A DNA stretch of 64,000 nt from Prevotellaceae bacterium. Lineage in GTDB: Bacteria > Bacteroidota > Bacteroidia > Bacteroidales > Paludibacteraceae. The notes beneath the pieces were generated by a model. The model was not told where the DNA came from and ran no database searches. It saw nothing but the letters and a program-made list of their open reading frames with translations. This document shows positions 35,285-44,725 of this stretch, in pieces. A program made the translations under genes and the position numbers. Numbering within the stretch: position 1 is the stretch's first letter; each line of letters opens with the position of its first letter. The stretch covers positions 1 through 64,000 of the forward strand of contig JACJXJ010000003.1 in the NCBI GenBank assembly GCA_020636695.1, read 5' to 3'.

Positions 35285-36265
35285 ATGTATAGAATTAATT
35301 GCATTGGAATTTTAACTTCGGGAGGCGATGCTCCTGGAATGAACGCAGCTATCCGCTCCGTAACACGTACAGCCATCTTCAATGGTATTCAAGTGAAAGC
35401 CATCTACAGAGGCTACAAAGGATTAATTACAGGTGAAATTAAAGAGTTTCATACTGAAGATGTGAGCAATATCATACAACGTGGTGGAACAATTCTAAAA
35501 ACAGCCCGTTGTAAAGAATTTATGACACCAGAAGGACGTCAAGTAGCCTTTGAAACAATGCAACGCGAAGGCATTGATGCTTTGGTGGTAATAGGCGGGG
35601 ACGGAACGTTTACTGGAGCACATATCTTTGGACAAGAATATAATGTCCCAATCGTTGGTGTTCCAGGCACTATTGACAATGATTTATGGGGAACGGATTC
35701 TACCATTGGTTACGACACGGCAATGAACACTATCGTTGAAGCGGTGGACAAAATTAGAGATACTGCCAATTCGCACGAACGTCTCTTCTTTGTAGAAGTT
35801 ATGGGACGCGATGCTGGTTTTTTAGCGCTCAATAGCGCATTAGCATCAGGTGCAGAAGCTGCCATTATTCCAGAACGATTAACAAAAGAAGATCAACTAG
35901 AAGAATTAATTAAAAATGGTTTCCGAAAATCCAAAAATAGCAGCATTGTGATTGTAGCAGAAAGCCCAAGCACGGGAGGAGCACAAGGTTTAGCGGAACG
36001 GATGCACAGAGAACATCCCGAATACGATGTACGTGTAACAATCCTTGGGCACTTACAACGAGGAGGTTCTCCCAAAGCATACGATCGTATTTTGGCGAGT
36101 CGCATGGGAGTAGCAGCTATCGATGCGTTATTAGATGAACAACGAAGCATTATGATTGGAATTGTGAACGATGAAATAGTACATGTACCATTCAGCAAAG
36201 CTATAAAAGACGACAAACAAGTCAATCCCGACAAACTAGGTGTTTTGCAAATTTTGTCGATTTAA
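35285..36265 (+). CDS. pfkA: ATP-dependent 6-phosphofructokinase
   Basis: 326 residues. It phosphorylates fructose 6-phosphate in glycolysis. ATP-site residues are in ILTSGGDAPGMNAAIRS and VVIGGDGTFTGAH. The catalytic loop reads GVPGTIDNDLWGTDSTIGYDTA with the catalytic Asp, and EVMGRDAGFLAL is conserved. Gly after the GGDG Asp favours ATP over pyrophosphate as donor. In Bacteroides relatives pfkA is often near fabF-rnc; here it follows ispH. Confidence 0.96.
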   Translation: MYRINCIGILTSGGDAPGMNAAIRSVTRTAIFNGIQVKAIYRGYKGLITGEIKEFHTEDVSNIIQRGGTILKTARCKEFMTPEGRQVAFETMQREGIDALVVIGGDGTFTGAHIFGQEYNVPIVGVPGTIDNDLWGTDSTIGYDTAMNTIVEAVDKIRDTANSHERLFFVEVMGRDAGFLALNSALASGAEAAIIPERLTKEDQLEELIKNGFRKSKNSSIVIVAESPSTGGAQGLAERMHREHPEYDVRVTILGHLQRGGSPKAYDRILASRMGVAAIDALLDEQRSIMIGIVNDEIVHVPFSKAIKDDKQVNPDKLGVLQILSI

Positions 36266-36330
36266 AGAAGGCTTGCGTCTATTTTGAAATAAAACTAACA
36301 GCAGAGTACCAAAAGACCATAAAATGTGAC

Positions 36331-36338
36331 TATTTTTG
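36331..36338 (+). promoter_or_regulatory. -7 promoter box for the DUF6242 lipoprotein
   Basis: TATTTTTG, 37 nt before the ATG at 36376, in a 110-bp gap after pfkA. Confidence 0.5.
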
Positions 36339-36375
36339 TGGACAATAAAACTCGCATCATTAAATTATTACGTAT

Positions 36376-37680
36376 ATGAAATTACAAAGAATCCCTTTCG
36401 TGTTGATGATTATAGTTGGCGTTTTTATGTCTGCTTGTACTGACACAGACGACTCCACCACCACATCCAAAACAACTACTATCACTAGATTTTACCTCAA
36501 AAATGATAGCGTGACTGGGTTAAATAAAACCGTTTTTACTATTGATAATGATAGTAATGTGATATACAATGTGGACTCATTACCCTATTTATCGGATGTG
36601 GACTCGGTTATTCCATCTATTTACAGCGCCATTACGCTATCTGCCGTTTACCTCAATGATACAACACTCTATACAGGCAAAGACACGTTAGATTTTACAA
36701 AGCCTGTAAAAATTACAACTATTGCTACCGACAAAAAAACGACACGCACTTACACGGTAAAAGTCAATGTGCATCAGGTAGATCCAGATTTATATGAATG
36801 GGAAGGCATAAAATCTGAAATTTATCAAGGGGCAACAGTGGAACAAACAGCACTTTTGTTCAGTAATACCATGCACTTGTTCGTAAAGACAACGACCGAA
36901 TTCAAACGCTATGAAAGTGTGGACGGAAAATCATGGACTGCCTCAACCGTAACTGGACTTCCTTTGGCATCCAGTTTAAAAGGGATGATTACCACCAAGG
37001 ACGAAATGCTATTAGTTTATAACCAAGAACTATATCGTAGCACCAATGGAAGTTCATGGAGCAAAATGACCTCTCCTACTGTGCAATTAACACGCTTACT
37101 TTTTAGTATGAATAACAAAGTGTATGCGTTGGGTACCACGGATGGTTCTAATAAAATTATGTTTGAATCATCTGATAAAACAAATTGGGTAAATCTTGGT
37201 GTTGCGCCAGAAAATTTTCCAGTATCTGGATTTAGCGTATGGGTAGATGCAGCTCCGTCAGGTAAAATGCAAGCTTTTATTGTGGGTGGCAGAAGTGCAC
37301 AAGGTACGTTACTCAGCAGCGTTTGGAGTACGGAAAATGGTTCCTATTGGGCAAATCTAACAGCCGAAAAAGAATGGTTTACACCACGTGAAGAGGCCGC
37401 CGTAGTACAATATGGAGGGTGTTTGATGCTTATTGGAGGCAAAAATGATAATGGCACATTAACCGATACACAATGGGTGTCTCCGGACTATGGATTAAGC
37501 TGGAAAGCAGCTGAAGAAAAAGCCCAACTTCCTGATTTGTATATTCCACGTTTTGGACAATCCATCATTGTGGACAAAGACAATTATATTTACCTCATTG
37601 GAGGTCAAACATCGTCTACTTTCTTGAAAGATGTTTGGAAAGGTCGTAAAAATAGCGCCATACCAGGATTTTTAGATTAA
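36376..37680 (+). CDS. DUF6242-type lipoprotein
   Basis: 434 residues. The lipoprotein signal ends FMSACTD, with Cys21 as the lipidated residue. A Thr/Ser-rich linker follows, then an N-terminal domain (about residues 35-135) with TRTYTVKVNVHQVDPDLYEW. The C-terminal ~300 residues hold repeated blades of Kelch-like form (MHLFVKTTTEFKRYESVDG, AFIVGGRSAQGTLLS, MLIGGKNDNGTLTDT, YLIGGQTSSTFLKDVW), probably a beta-propeller. This layout fits DUF6242 of Bacteroidales. Function unknown. It ends just before aroA, with the ATG 1 nt after its TAA. Confidence 0.85.
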   Translation: MKLQRIPFVLMIIVGVFMSACTDTDDSTTTSKTTTITRFYLKNDSVTGLNKTVFTIDNDSNVIYNVDSLPYLSDVDSVIPSIYSAITLSAVYLNDTTLYTGKDTLDFTKPVKITTIATDKKTTRTYTVKVNVHQVDPDLYEWEGIKSEIYQGATVEQTALLFSNTMHLFVKTTTEFKRYESVDGKSWTASTVTGLPLASSLKGMITTKDEMLLVYNQELYRSTNGSSWSKMTSPTVQLTRLLFSMNNKVYALGTTDGSNKIMFESSDKTNWVNLGVAPENFPVSGFSVWVDAAPSGKMQAFIVGGRSAQGTLLSSVWSTENGSYWANLTAEKEWFTPREEAAVVQYGGCLMLIGGKNDNGTLTDTQWVSPDYGLSWKAAEEKAQLPDLYIPRFGQSIIVDKDNYIYLIGGQTSSTFLKDVWKGRKNSAIPGFLD

Positions 37681-37681
37681 T

Positions 37682-38902
37682 ATGAAACTCCATTTTTCAC
37701 CTTCAGTTCATTTAGAAGGCTCTGTTGCCCTGCCTGCATCCAAAAGCATTAGCAATAGAGTGCTCATCATTAATGCGCTGTGTGAAAAGAAAAGTATCAT
37801 AGAAAATCTGGCTGTTTGTGACGATACAACCGTATTATCAAACGCCCTGAAGCTTGAATCTAGCACGATTGATATTGGTGCAGCAGGCACCGCTATGCGC
37901 TTTTTAACGGCATTTTGTGCCATTCAGCCCGGTACATGGATACTCACAGGGTCGGAACGTATGAAAAACCGCCCAATCAAGATTTTAGTGGACGCATTGA
38001 CACACATCGGAGCCAAGATTACGTATCTCGAAAAAGAAGGTTTTCCACCGTTACAGATTGTAGGCACTCACTTAAAAGGCGGAAAATTAGCACTCGATGG
38101 CAGCGTAAGTAGTCAATACGTATCAGCACTCATGATGATAGCTCCAAAATTGGCAGAAGGCCTCACCATAGAACTCACTAACAACATCAGTTCAGAGCCA
38201 TACATTCGCATGACACAACAGATAATGGCTGCTTTTGGTGTAAAATCCGAGTTCTGTAACCAAACTATCGACATTCGTCCGCAACCCTATAAAGCTATTC
38301 CATTTCAAGTAGAATCCGATTGGTCGGCGGCTTCGTATTGGTACGAATTACTCGCCATACATGGTGCAGGCAAATTGCAATTACCTGGTTTAAAAAAAGA
38401 GAGCGCTCAAGGCGATTCGAAACTCATGGAATTATTCCAGTTGTTTGGCATAAAAACCACTTTCACCGATGAAATGGCTGAAATTGAAATTTCGCCCAAC
38501 AAACCTGAGCGTCTAGAATATGATTTCAGTAATGAGCCCGATATTGTTCAAACACTGGCAGTAACTTGTTGCATGACACAAACGCAGTTCCATTTCACAG
38601 GCTTGTCGAGTTTGAAAATCAAAGAAACAAATCGTGTGGCGGCGTTAATAAACGAACTAGCCAAATGCGGTTTTGAATTAATAGAACCAGCGGAAAATGA
38701 ATTGGCGTGGAATGGCAGCATGAAACAACCTGCTGATCCTATTAGCATCGCAACCTACGACGATCATCGCATGGCGATGGCATTTGCACCAATGGCGCTA
38801 AAAATGCCTATTACCATAGAACATCCTGAAGTGGTGAGCAAATCCTATCCCGATTTTTGGAAGGAACTATTGCGTTTTAACAACATACAAAATTTAGCAT
38901 AA
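37682..38902 (+). CDS. aroA: 3-phosphoshikimate 1-carboxyvinyltransferase (EPSP synthase)
   Basis: 406 residues, on the short side of the usual 420-440. It makes EPSP from shikimate 3-phosphate and phosphoenolpyruvate in aromatic amino-acid synthesis. LPASKSISNRVLIINAL binds the shikimate, AAGTAMRFLTAFCA and GSERMKNRPI shape the PEP site, and DDHRMAMAFAP with SYPDFW close the protein. Its stop shares one base with the sufE ATG, so the two are translated together. Confidence 0.95.
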   Translation: MKLHFSPSVHLEGSVALPASKSISNRVLIINALCEKKSIIENLAVCDDTTVLSNALKLESSTIDIGAAGTAMRFLTAFCAIQPGTWILTGSERMKNRPIKILVDALTHIGAKITYLEKEGFPPLQIVGTHLKGGKLALDGSVSSQYVSALMMIAPKLAEGLTIELTNNISSEPYIRMTQQIMAAFGVKSEFCNQTIDIRPQPYKAIPFQVESDWSAASYWYELLAIHGAGKLQLPGLKKESAQGDSKLMELFQLFGIKTTFTDEMAEIEISPNKPERLEYDFSNEPDIVQTLAVTCCMTQTQFHFTGLSSLKIKETNRVAALINELAKCGFELIEPAENELAWNGSMKQPADPISIATYDDHRMAMAFAPMALKMPITIEHPEVVSKSYPDFWKELLRFNNIQNLA

Positions 38903-39330
38903 TGACATTACAAGAAAAACAAGCAGAAATTATCGATGAATTCAGCCCTTTTGAAGACTGGATGGATCGTTATCAATATTTAGTAGAATTGGGCAATGGA
39001 CTAGGAACCTTACCTGAATCGGACAAAACAGAACAAAATATTATTCAGGGCTGCCAAAGTAAAGTGTGGCTAACAGCCGACTATAAAGACGGTTTAATCT
39101 ATTATCATGGCGAAAGTGATGCCGTGATTGTAAAAGGCATTGTGTCACTTTTAGTAAAAGTGCTTTCAGGCTGTACGCCCGACGAAATCATCAATTCAGA
39201 TTTACATTTTATCGATCAAATCGGGCTAAAAGAGCATTTATCGCCTACCCGCTCCAACGGTTTACTCGCCATGGTAAAACAGATGAAACTGTATGCGCTA
39301 GCCTACAAAACAAAATACGCTAACTCGTAG
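38902..39330 (+). CDS. sufE: Cysteine desulfuration protein SufE
   Basis: 142 residues. SufE takes persulfide sulfur from SufS and passes it to SufB. The acceptor is Cys51 in NIIQGCQSKVWL. The fold and length are standard. It sits 13 kb from the sufBCDS operon, coupled to aroA by a one-base overlap (TAATG). Its expression must therefore be coordinated with the suf operon through other means, or is constitutive. Confidence 0.95.
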   Translation: MTLQEKQAEIIDEFSPFEDWMDRYQYLVELGNGLGTLPESDKTEQNIIQGCQSKVWLTADYKDGLIYYHGESDAVIVKGIVSLLVKVLSGCTPDEIINSDLHFIDQIGLKEHLSPTRSNGLLAMVKQMKLYALAYKTKYANS

Positions 39331-40357
39331 TAGTAAAACAACAGTATTATTAAATATCAAATGAATGAATTGGGTATGCGAACATAAAAATTCGGATTAT
39401 GCAACTTAACAAGTCAGATTCAATGAATTTATTATGAATGCGAATTAAAGTTTAAAATGAGGTAAGTAAATAGTTATATTTCAAAATTTTTAGCAAAATT
39501 TCAACTAGTTCAGATAAATTCAATCCACAACAATTGATTAGTTGATGAAAATATCTCCATTGCTACAAGCTGCAATGAACACACAGAGATTGAGAACATT
39601 GTCTTTTATAGACACTTCAGCATGAACATGATTTGCAATAAAATTCGATAATTTTCCACTTTTTAATTATATTGAATATTTCGATTATAGAAAAACTTTT
39701 TTAAATTATTAAATGGACTAAAAATCCCTGAAGTACTTATCTTTAATAAAATGTACATATTTTGAAAAATATCTGAATATAAGACTTTTATAATAAATAC
39801 CAAACTATAACACTTCAGTTTTGTGAAAAAATTAGTAATTAAAATTTGACAATTCTAATAAACAGCAGAACTTCAAAAAGTCAAGGCGGTTGGTTTATTC
39901 CCAATTTTCAGCGAAAATTTTGTAAATATGCAAAACCTCTTAAAAGATGAACGAAATAATAATTGTATTTTCTAAATGGCGGTGAGAATACAACTATATT
40001 GAAGTAAAATTTTTATATAATTTATTGAATATTCGACTAAAATAATGAACACCATAAATGAAATCAAAGAACAAGAATTTGAAAAAATTGCGCGAGAATT
40101 CTTTATTTGAGAATTAATATTACAATCGATAAAATTGAGAATATTACTTGGGTCAAACTAAAATTCATTAAAAATAACCCAACTTATCTAATTTCTACTC
40201 AAAGTTACATGTACTTCAAACAAATTCTGTTGGCAACCGTTGAATAGCCCTTACAGAATTATATTATTATGAAAAGAAAATACATTAACAAAACCAGAAG
40301 CAATAATTACTTAAAAATGATATACCGTTTGAACACAAAAGAAGTTCATACTAAATG
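39331..40357. other. AT-rich tract with no intact gene (possible decayed coding DNA)
   Basis: About 1.03 kb between sufE and the alkaline phosphatase terminator. It is markedly more AT-rich than its flanks and has stops in every frame. Codon-like stretches remain: an ATG at 40045 gives MNTINEIKEQEFEKIAREFF and then a stop. A second frame from about 40100 to 40245 stays open (INITIDKIENITWVKLKF and so on). Joining them needs a frame change near 40100. I cannot assign a family. No tRNA, IS end or repeat array is seen. Confidence 0.5.
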
Positions 40358-40359
40358 AA

Positions 40360-40399
40360 AAAAAAGAAGGTTCAAGCAAATGCTTGAACCTTCTTTTTT
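40360..40399 (-). terminator. Terminator at the end of the GT9-parAB-phosphatase operon
   Basis: AAAAAAGAAGGTTCAAGCA and TGCTTGAACCTTCTTTTTT, a perfect 19-bp stem with a 2-nt spacer, so the apex pairs must open to form the loop. It overlaps the last codons and stop of the alkaline phosphatase gene. Confidence 0.85.
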
Positions 40400-41484
40400 A
40401 TTAATTCGTTTCTTACTATTTTATACCCAAGTGCATTCAAGAGTTTATCACGAAAATCGATATTTTCCATCCAACCATTAAATTGCTCAGAACCTGGGCC
40501 AAAAGCAAACACGGGAACCGGCACGCCGCTGTGATAAAAACTATTGAATTTGCCATCTACTTTACCCGTTTCAAAGTTGCCATCTAAAATGGAAAAAGCA
40601 CCTGTTTCGTGGTCGGCCGTAATCACCACCAAGGTATTACCATCTTTGGCGGCAAATTCAAGCGCTTTGCCAATGGCTTTGTCGAAATCAACCATTTCGT
40701 TAATCAACTCGTTGGTATTGTTGTTATGGCCTTGATAATCGATTTGTGAGCCTTCTACCATGAGGAAGAAACCAGCCGTGTCTTGCGATAAAATAGAAAT
40801 CGCCTTTTCTACCGAATTAGGCAACATATCGCCACGTTTACTAGCTACGGGCATATCCTTGTCATGTAACAGTGCTAACACTTTACCTTGTTCGATTTTA
40901 TCCAAGGCTTTTTCAGAATGAACTACTTGATAGTTTTTAGCTTCAAATTGTGTTTTCAGATTCTGTTTGTCCGATCGCTTTTCGAAATCATCACGACCGC
41001 CACCAATCACCACATCAACATCAGCATTTAATAAATCCAGAGCAATTTCTTCACTCATTTTACGTGATATTTGATGCGCATAGAACGATGCTGGCGTTGC
41101 ATGCGTAACCGCCACGGTAACAACAATGCCAGTAGCCAACCCTTTTTGTTCAGCAAAATAGAGCGACGACCACAATTTAGTGACGCTATCTGGCGCCAAA
41201 CCTATCATGTTATTTTTGGTTTTGGAACCTGTAGCCAAAGCCGTTCCACCAGCAGCCGAATCGGTAATATATTTATTGGCGGAATAGGTTTTACTAAAGC
41301 CCGAAGCGGTGCATTTTTCAAGATTTAGATGACCGCCTTGAGCAGTCATAGCGGCATAAACCTGATTGATGCCCATGCCATCGCCAATCATAAAAATCAC
41401 ATTTTTAGCTTGAGGTTGCGCCCACACGTTTACTTGAAACAAGCAAATGCAAGTGGCTATAATAAGACCAGATTTTATATTCAT
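40372..41484 (-). CDS. Alkaline phosphatase
   Basis: 370 residues. The signal peptide MNIKSGLIIATCICLFQVNV is cleaved before QPQAKNVIFMIGDGMG. The catalytic Ser lies in ITDSAAGGTALATGSKT, with metal ligands in MIGDGMG, GSQIDYQGHNN and ITADHETGAF. It hydrolyses phosphate monoesters in the periplasm. Its C-terminal KKKVQAFA is encoded by the terminator hairpin, so those residues may be a by-product of gene end and terminator merging. It is last in a seven-gene operon, 10 nt after the MerR gene. Confidence 0.93.
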   Translation of the reverse strand: MNIKSGLIIATCICLFQVNVWAQPQAKNVIFMIGDGMGINQVYAAMTAQGGHLNLEKCTASGFSKTYSANKYITDSAAGGTALATGSKTKNNMIGLAPDSVTKLWSSLYFAEQKGLATGIVVTVAVTHATPASFYAHQISRKMSEEIALDLLNADVDVVIGGGRDDFEKRSDKQNLKTQFEAKNYQVVHSEKALDKIEQGKVLALLHDKDMPVASKRGDMLPNSVEKAISILSQDTAGFFLMVEGSQIDYQGHNNNTNELINEMVDFDKAIGKALEFAAKDGNTLVVITADHETGAFSILDGNFETGKVDGKFNSFYHSGVPVPVFAFGPGSEQFNGWMENIDFRDKLLNALGYKIVRNELIKKKVQAFA

Positions 41485-41494
41485 AATTAAAATT

Positions 41495-41848
41495 TTATGG
41501 GATTAAAATTTGCTGATCAACAGCTTCGTTTTGATTCAGTTCATGACGAATAGCCACCAACTCCTTACGAATGGCGATTAATTTTTCTTGCATTTTTTGT
41601 TTCTTTACAACGCTGTCTTTATTCAGCTTTAGGCGTTCTTTAGCACCTGCAATGGTGAGTTTTTGAACACGTAACAAATAATGAATTTGTTTAATAACTT
41701 CTATATCATTCGCCGTGTAAAAACGAGTTCCCTTGGCATTTCGTTTGGGCTCAAGTTGCTCAAATTCATCTTCCCAAAAACGTAAGAGTGAATGATTCAC
41801 ATCGAACATTTTGGCCACTTCTGCTATCGAATAATAGACTTTTTCCAT
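41495..41848 (-). CDS. MerR-family transcriptional regulator
   Basis: 117 residues. The N-terminal MerR winged helix is clear: YYSIAEVAKMFDVNHSLLRFWEDEF, best read as YYSIAEVAKMF then DVNHSLLRFWEDEF, followed by GTRFYTANDIEVIKQIHYLL. A coiled-coil dimer helix covers about residues 75-112. There is no effector domain and no metal-binding Cys, so it is not a metal sensor. It lies between the lytic transglycosylase and phosphatase genes. Short MerR proteins of this kind are common in Bacteroidota, and their targets are unknown. Confidence 0.9.
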   Translation of the reverse strand: MEKVYYSIAEVAKMFDVNHSLLRFWEDEFEQLEPKRNAKGTRFYTANDIEVIKQIHYLLRVQKLTIAGAKERLKLNKDSVVKKQKMQEKLIAIRKELVAIRHELNQNEAVDQQILIP

Positions 41849-41855
41849 AGGTTTT

Positions 41856-43133
41856 TTATTTACGATAAATTTTTAAGCGTTGCCCAGGACGAATCATGGA
41901 GCTACGCAACCCATTCCATTTCTTAATTTGCGTTACAGTCACATGATAGCGAGCTGCAATAGCGCCTAACGTATCACCTGAACGCACTTTATGATAGGTA
42001 ACATCTCCACTACCAGATGCTAAGTGACCTGGTACAGGTTCAATTCTAGCCCTCTGTGGCACTAATTCGGCTGCACGATAAGCCGCAATAGAATCCTTAT
42101 TATCGATATAAGCCGTTATTTGATTAAATGGAAGTACAAGCGGATAAGGTTTAATATTACCAGGTACAATATCTTGACGATATTGTGGATTCAGAAATCT
42201 CAATTCATCAATAGAAATTTCAAGTACATCCGCCACTTGCTGTAAATTAATACGTTTGTCAACCATCATGGTATCTGTCGCCACAGACACTGTTGGCTGT
42301 GCTGGACACATATTATGAAATTTGTAATAATTCATAATATAGTTAGCCGCAATAAAAATAGGGACATAACTACGGGTTTCACGTGGTAAATAAGGATAAA
42401 TCTGCCAATAATCTTTTTTACCTCCGCCAGCATAGCGCATCGCCTTAGCCACATTACCTGGACCACAATTATAAGCTGCAATAACTAAATGCCAATCCTG
42501 ATAAATATTATACAAATCGCGCAAATAACGTGCAGCGGCATCAGACGATTTAATTGGATCGCAACGTTCGTCAACCAAACTATTGACTTCGAGACCATAA
42601 ATTCTACCAGTAGACACCATAAATTGCCACAACCCACCAGCTCCCGCCTTAGATATAGCCCGTGCATTTAAAGCTGACTCAATAACTGGTAAATATTTCA
42701 ATTCCAATGGAACATTGTATTTAGAAAGAGCGGCTTCAAAAATAGGGAAATAATAAGTTTGACCTATCCCAAGCATATATTCCACTTGGGTTTGACGTTT
42801 TGCAAAAACTTCTATTAAACTACGAATAATGCTATTATAAGGCATTTCCATGACATAAGGCAACTTCTGCATACGTTCAATGTACACTTCATCTGGATAA
42901 GTTATAAAACCTGTATCCTTTGAACAATTCCCCAACATGGCATTCTGTAAATACCAATTATGTATTATTTCATCCAAACTTTCGTCAAATTCATCTGGGA
43001 CAATAACAGTTGTATCTGTTACACTTTTGCTAATGGGCAGTGGAGCATCCTCTTGTGCTACTATTTGTGAAAACATTTGACTACAAATAACCAAAGAAAT
43101 AAGGGTCAAAAACAGTTTGGAAAAATTCTTCAT
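41856..43133 (-). CDS. MltD-like membrane-bound lytic murein transglycosylase with LysM
   Basis: 425 residues. A signal peptide is cleaved near SQIVA before QEDAPLPIS. The SLT catalytic domain (about residues 110-260) shows LPVIESALNARAISKAGAGG with the catalytic Glu, GLWQFMVSTGRIYGLE and AAYNCGPGNVAKAM. A C-terminal LysM repeat (YHKVRSGDTLGAIAARYHVT) binds peptidoglycan, and a degenerate LysM lies before it. It cleaves glycan strands to form 1,6-anhydromuramic ends. It is 17 nt downstream of the DUF5683 gene in the parAB operon. Confidence 0.93.
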   Translation of the reverse strand: MKNFSKLFLTLISLVICSQMFSQIVAQEDAPLPISKSVTDTTVIVPDEFDESLDEIIHNWYLQNAMLGNCSKDTGFITYPDEVYIERMQKLPYVMEMPYNSIIRSLIEVFAKRQTQVEYMLGIGQTYYFPIFEAALSKYNVPLELKYLPVIESALNARAISKAGAGGLWQFMVSTGRIYGLEVNSLVDERCDPIKSSDAAARYLRDLYNIYQDWHLVIAAYNCGPGNVAKAMRYAGGGKKDYWQIYPYLPRETRSYVPIFIAANYIMNYYKFHNMCPAQPTVSVATDTMMVDKRINLQQVADVLEISIDELRFLNPQYRQDIVPGNIKPYPLVLPFNQITAYIDNKDSIAAYRAAELVPQRARIEPVPGHLASGSGDVTYHKVRSGDTLGAIAARYHVTVTQIKKWNGLRSSMIRPGQRLKIYRK

Positions 43134-43150
43134 CTCTATAATAGGGGTTT

Positions 43151-43840
43151 TTAAAATAAATTGAAATTCAGTTGTACGCCAACACTTGGCTTATAACTGT
43201 TTGGAGTTTGAAGCATAGTTGGTACAACCTGCATCGATAAATCTGGGCTAATATCAAAATCTGCCAACTGTGCATCGACATAAGCATCAATTACAGTAAT
43301 GGCATAAAAAGCAACCGCACCAACAATAGATAAATCGCGATAACGACGATAGATATTTTGTCTACTTTTCATCAAATCTTTAGCATAACTAGATGTCGGA
43401 TCGGTTCCATAGGGCAATAGTTTTTCATAACTATTTGTAGTTGGATCGGAATCCATAATATCTCTGTAACCACGAGAATAATCGCGATAATACTTCCCAT
43501 TCCAAGAAATGGCATAGGTTAAACCAGCTACACCACCATACACAATAGGCACTTTCCAATATTGTCTATTATAAATCTGACCTAATCCAGGACAAATAAT
43601 GGCATACCACAAACTTTTTTGAGGATTTGGTTTAAACACCACAGGCATTGTTACTAGTTCACTCTTTGCCAGAGAATCAAGAGTAATATTTACGCTATCT
43701 GGTAACTCTTTTTGTTGTTTTTGTGATAGTGTGTAAGATATGCTATCCGTCGTATTGATACGAATAGAATCAGCTGGAAGGGCTAATACATAGGCCACAT
43801 TCAACAACACACCTACAAACAACAAAAATGGTCGTTTCAT
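43151..43840 (-). CDS. DUF5683-family membrane protein
   Basis: 229 residues. The signal peptide or N-terminal helix is MKRPFLLFVGVLLNVAYVLA. The DUF5683 core is PNPQKSLWYAIICPGLGQIYN, then YWKVPIVYGGVAGLTYAISW and LSIVGAVAFYAITVIDAYVDA, with two to three membrane helices. It ends FNLF, an aromatic end reminiscent of outer-membrane proteins. Its place right after parB (stop and start adjacent) and before mltD is conserved in the phylum. Function unknown. Confidence 0.88.
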   Translation of the reverse strand: MKRPFLLFVGVLLNVAYVLALPADSIRINTTDSISYTLSQKQQKELPDSVNITLDSLAKSELVTMPVVFKPNPQKSLWYAIICPGLGQIYNRQYWKVPIVYGGVAGLTYAISWNGKYYRDYSRGYRDIMDSDPTTNSYEKLLPYGTDPTSSYAKDLMKSRQNIYRRYRDLSIVGAVAFYAITVIDAYVDAQLADFDISPDLSMQVVPTMLQTPNSYKPSVGVQLNFNLF

Positions 43841-44710
43841 TTAGTTTAAACCATTTTTAAAAAGTTCTATTATTCGATTTAAATCTTCATCCGATTTAAA
43901 AACAATAGTAATTTTACCACCCTTCTCGGTATTAACAATTTGAGTTTTTGCTTTTAAACCTGCCGTTAATTCGATGGCCAAAGCGTTATATTGTTCGTTT
44001 AAATGGACATTTTTCTTGGTAGATTTAGAGGTTCCCGATTTAATTTCGGGTGATGCTTTTACTAAATCTTCAGTAGCATGTACCGAGAGACCTTCACTCA
44101 AAATCTTTTCATATACAGCCAATTGATCGACCGCGCTATCGACGCCAGCCAACACACGTGCATGACCCATGTCGATACGTTTATCTTTAAGTGCCAACTG
44201 AATTTCGGCTGGTAATTTTAGTAAGCGTAAATAATTGGCAATGGTAGCACGTTTTTTACCAACACGTTCACTCAAACCTTCTTGAGTGAGGTTATACTCC
44301 TCCATTAGTTTATAATAACAAAGTGCAATTTCAATGGCATTCAAATCTTCACGTTGAATATTTTCTATCAATGCCATCAACTGTACATGTTGGTCATCTT
44401 GGTTTGTTTTTATATAGGCTGGAATTTTATCTAAGCCTGCCAATTTGGATGCACGATAACGTCGTTCACCTGCAATAATTTGATAGGTATCGTCATCTAA
44501 TTGACGCAACGTGATAGGTGACACAATACCCATTTCGCGTATTGAATTAGCCAACTCCTGTAAAGCTTCGGAATCAAAATGAGTTCGAGGCTGATTTGGA
44601 TTTGGATGAATCTTAGAAATCTCTATTTCGTTAATAGACGATCCACCATCAGGTTTTATATCAGTATCAATTAACGCACTTAAACCGCGTCCTAATGCTT
44701 GTTTTTTCAT
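43841..44710 (-). CDS. parB: Chromosome-partitioning protein ParB
   Basis: 289 residues. It opens KKQALGRGLSALIDTD, the conserved ParA-contact region. The ParB/Srx CTPase domain includes SIREMGIVSPITLRQ, IIAGERRYRASKLAGL and ENIQREDLNAIE. A helix-turn-helix follows (LTQEGLSERVGKKRATIANY), and a C-terminal dimer domain. ParB loads at parS sites near the origin and slides as a CTP-dependent clamp. It is coupled to parA by a 15-nt gap. Confidence 0.96.
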   Translation of the reverse strand: MKKQALGRGLSALIDTDIKPDGGSSINEIEISKIHPNPNQPRTHFDSEALQELANSIREMGIVSPITLRQLDDDTYQIIAGERRYRASKLAGLDKIPAYIKTNQDDQHVQLMALIENIQREDLNAIEIALCYYKLMEEYNLTQEGLSERVGKKRATIANYLRLLKLPAEIQLALKDKRIDMGHARVLAGVDSAVDQLAVYEKILSEGLSVHATEDLVKASPEIKSGTSKSTKKNVHLNEQYNALAIELTAGLKAKTQIVNTEKGGKITIVFKSDEDLNRIIELFKNGLN

Positions 44711-44725
44711 TATATTTCGAATAAT

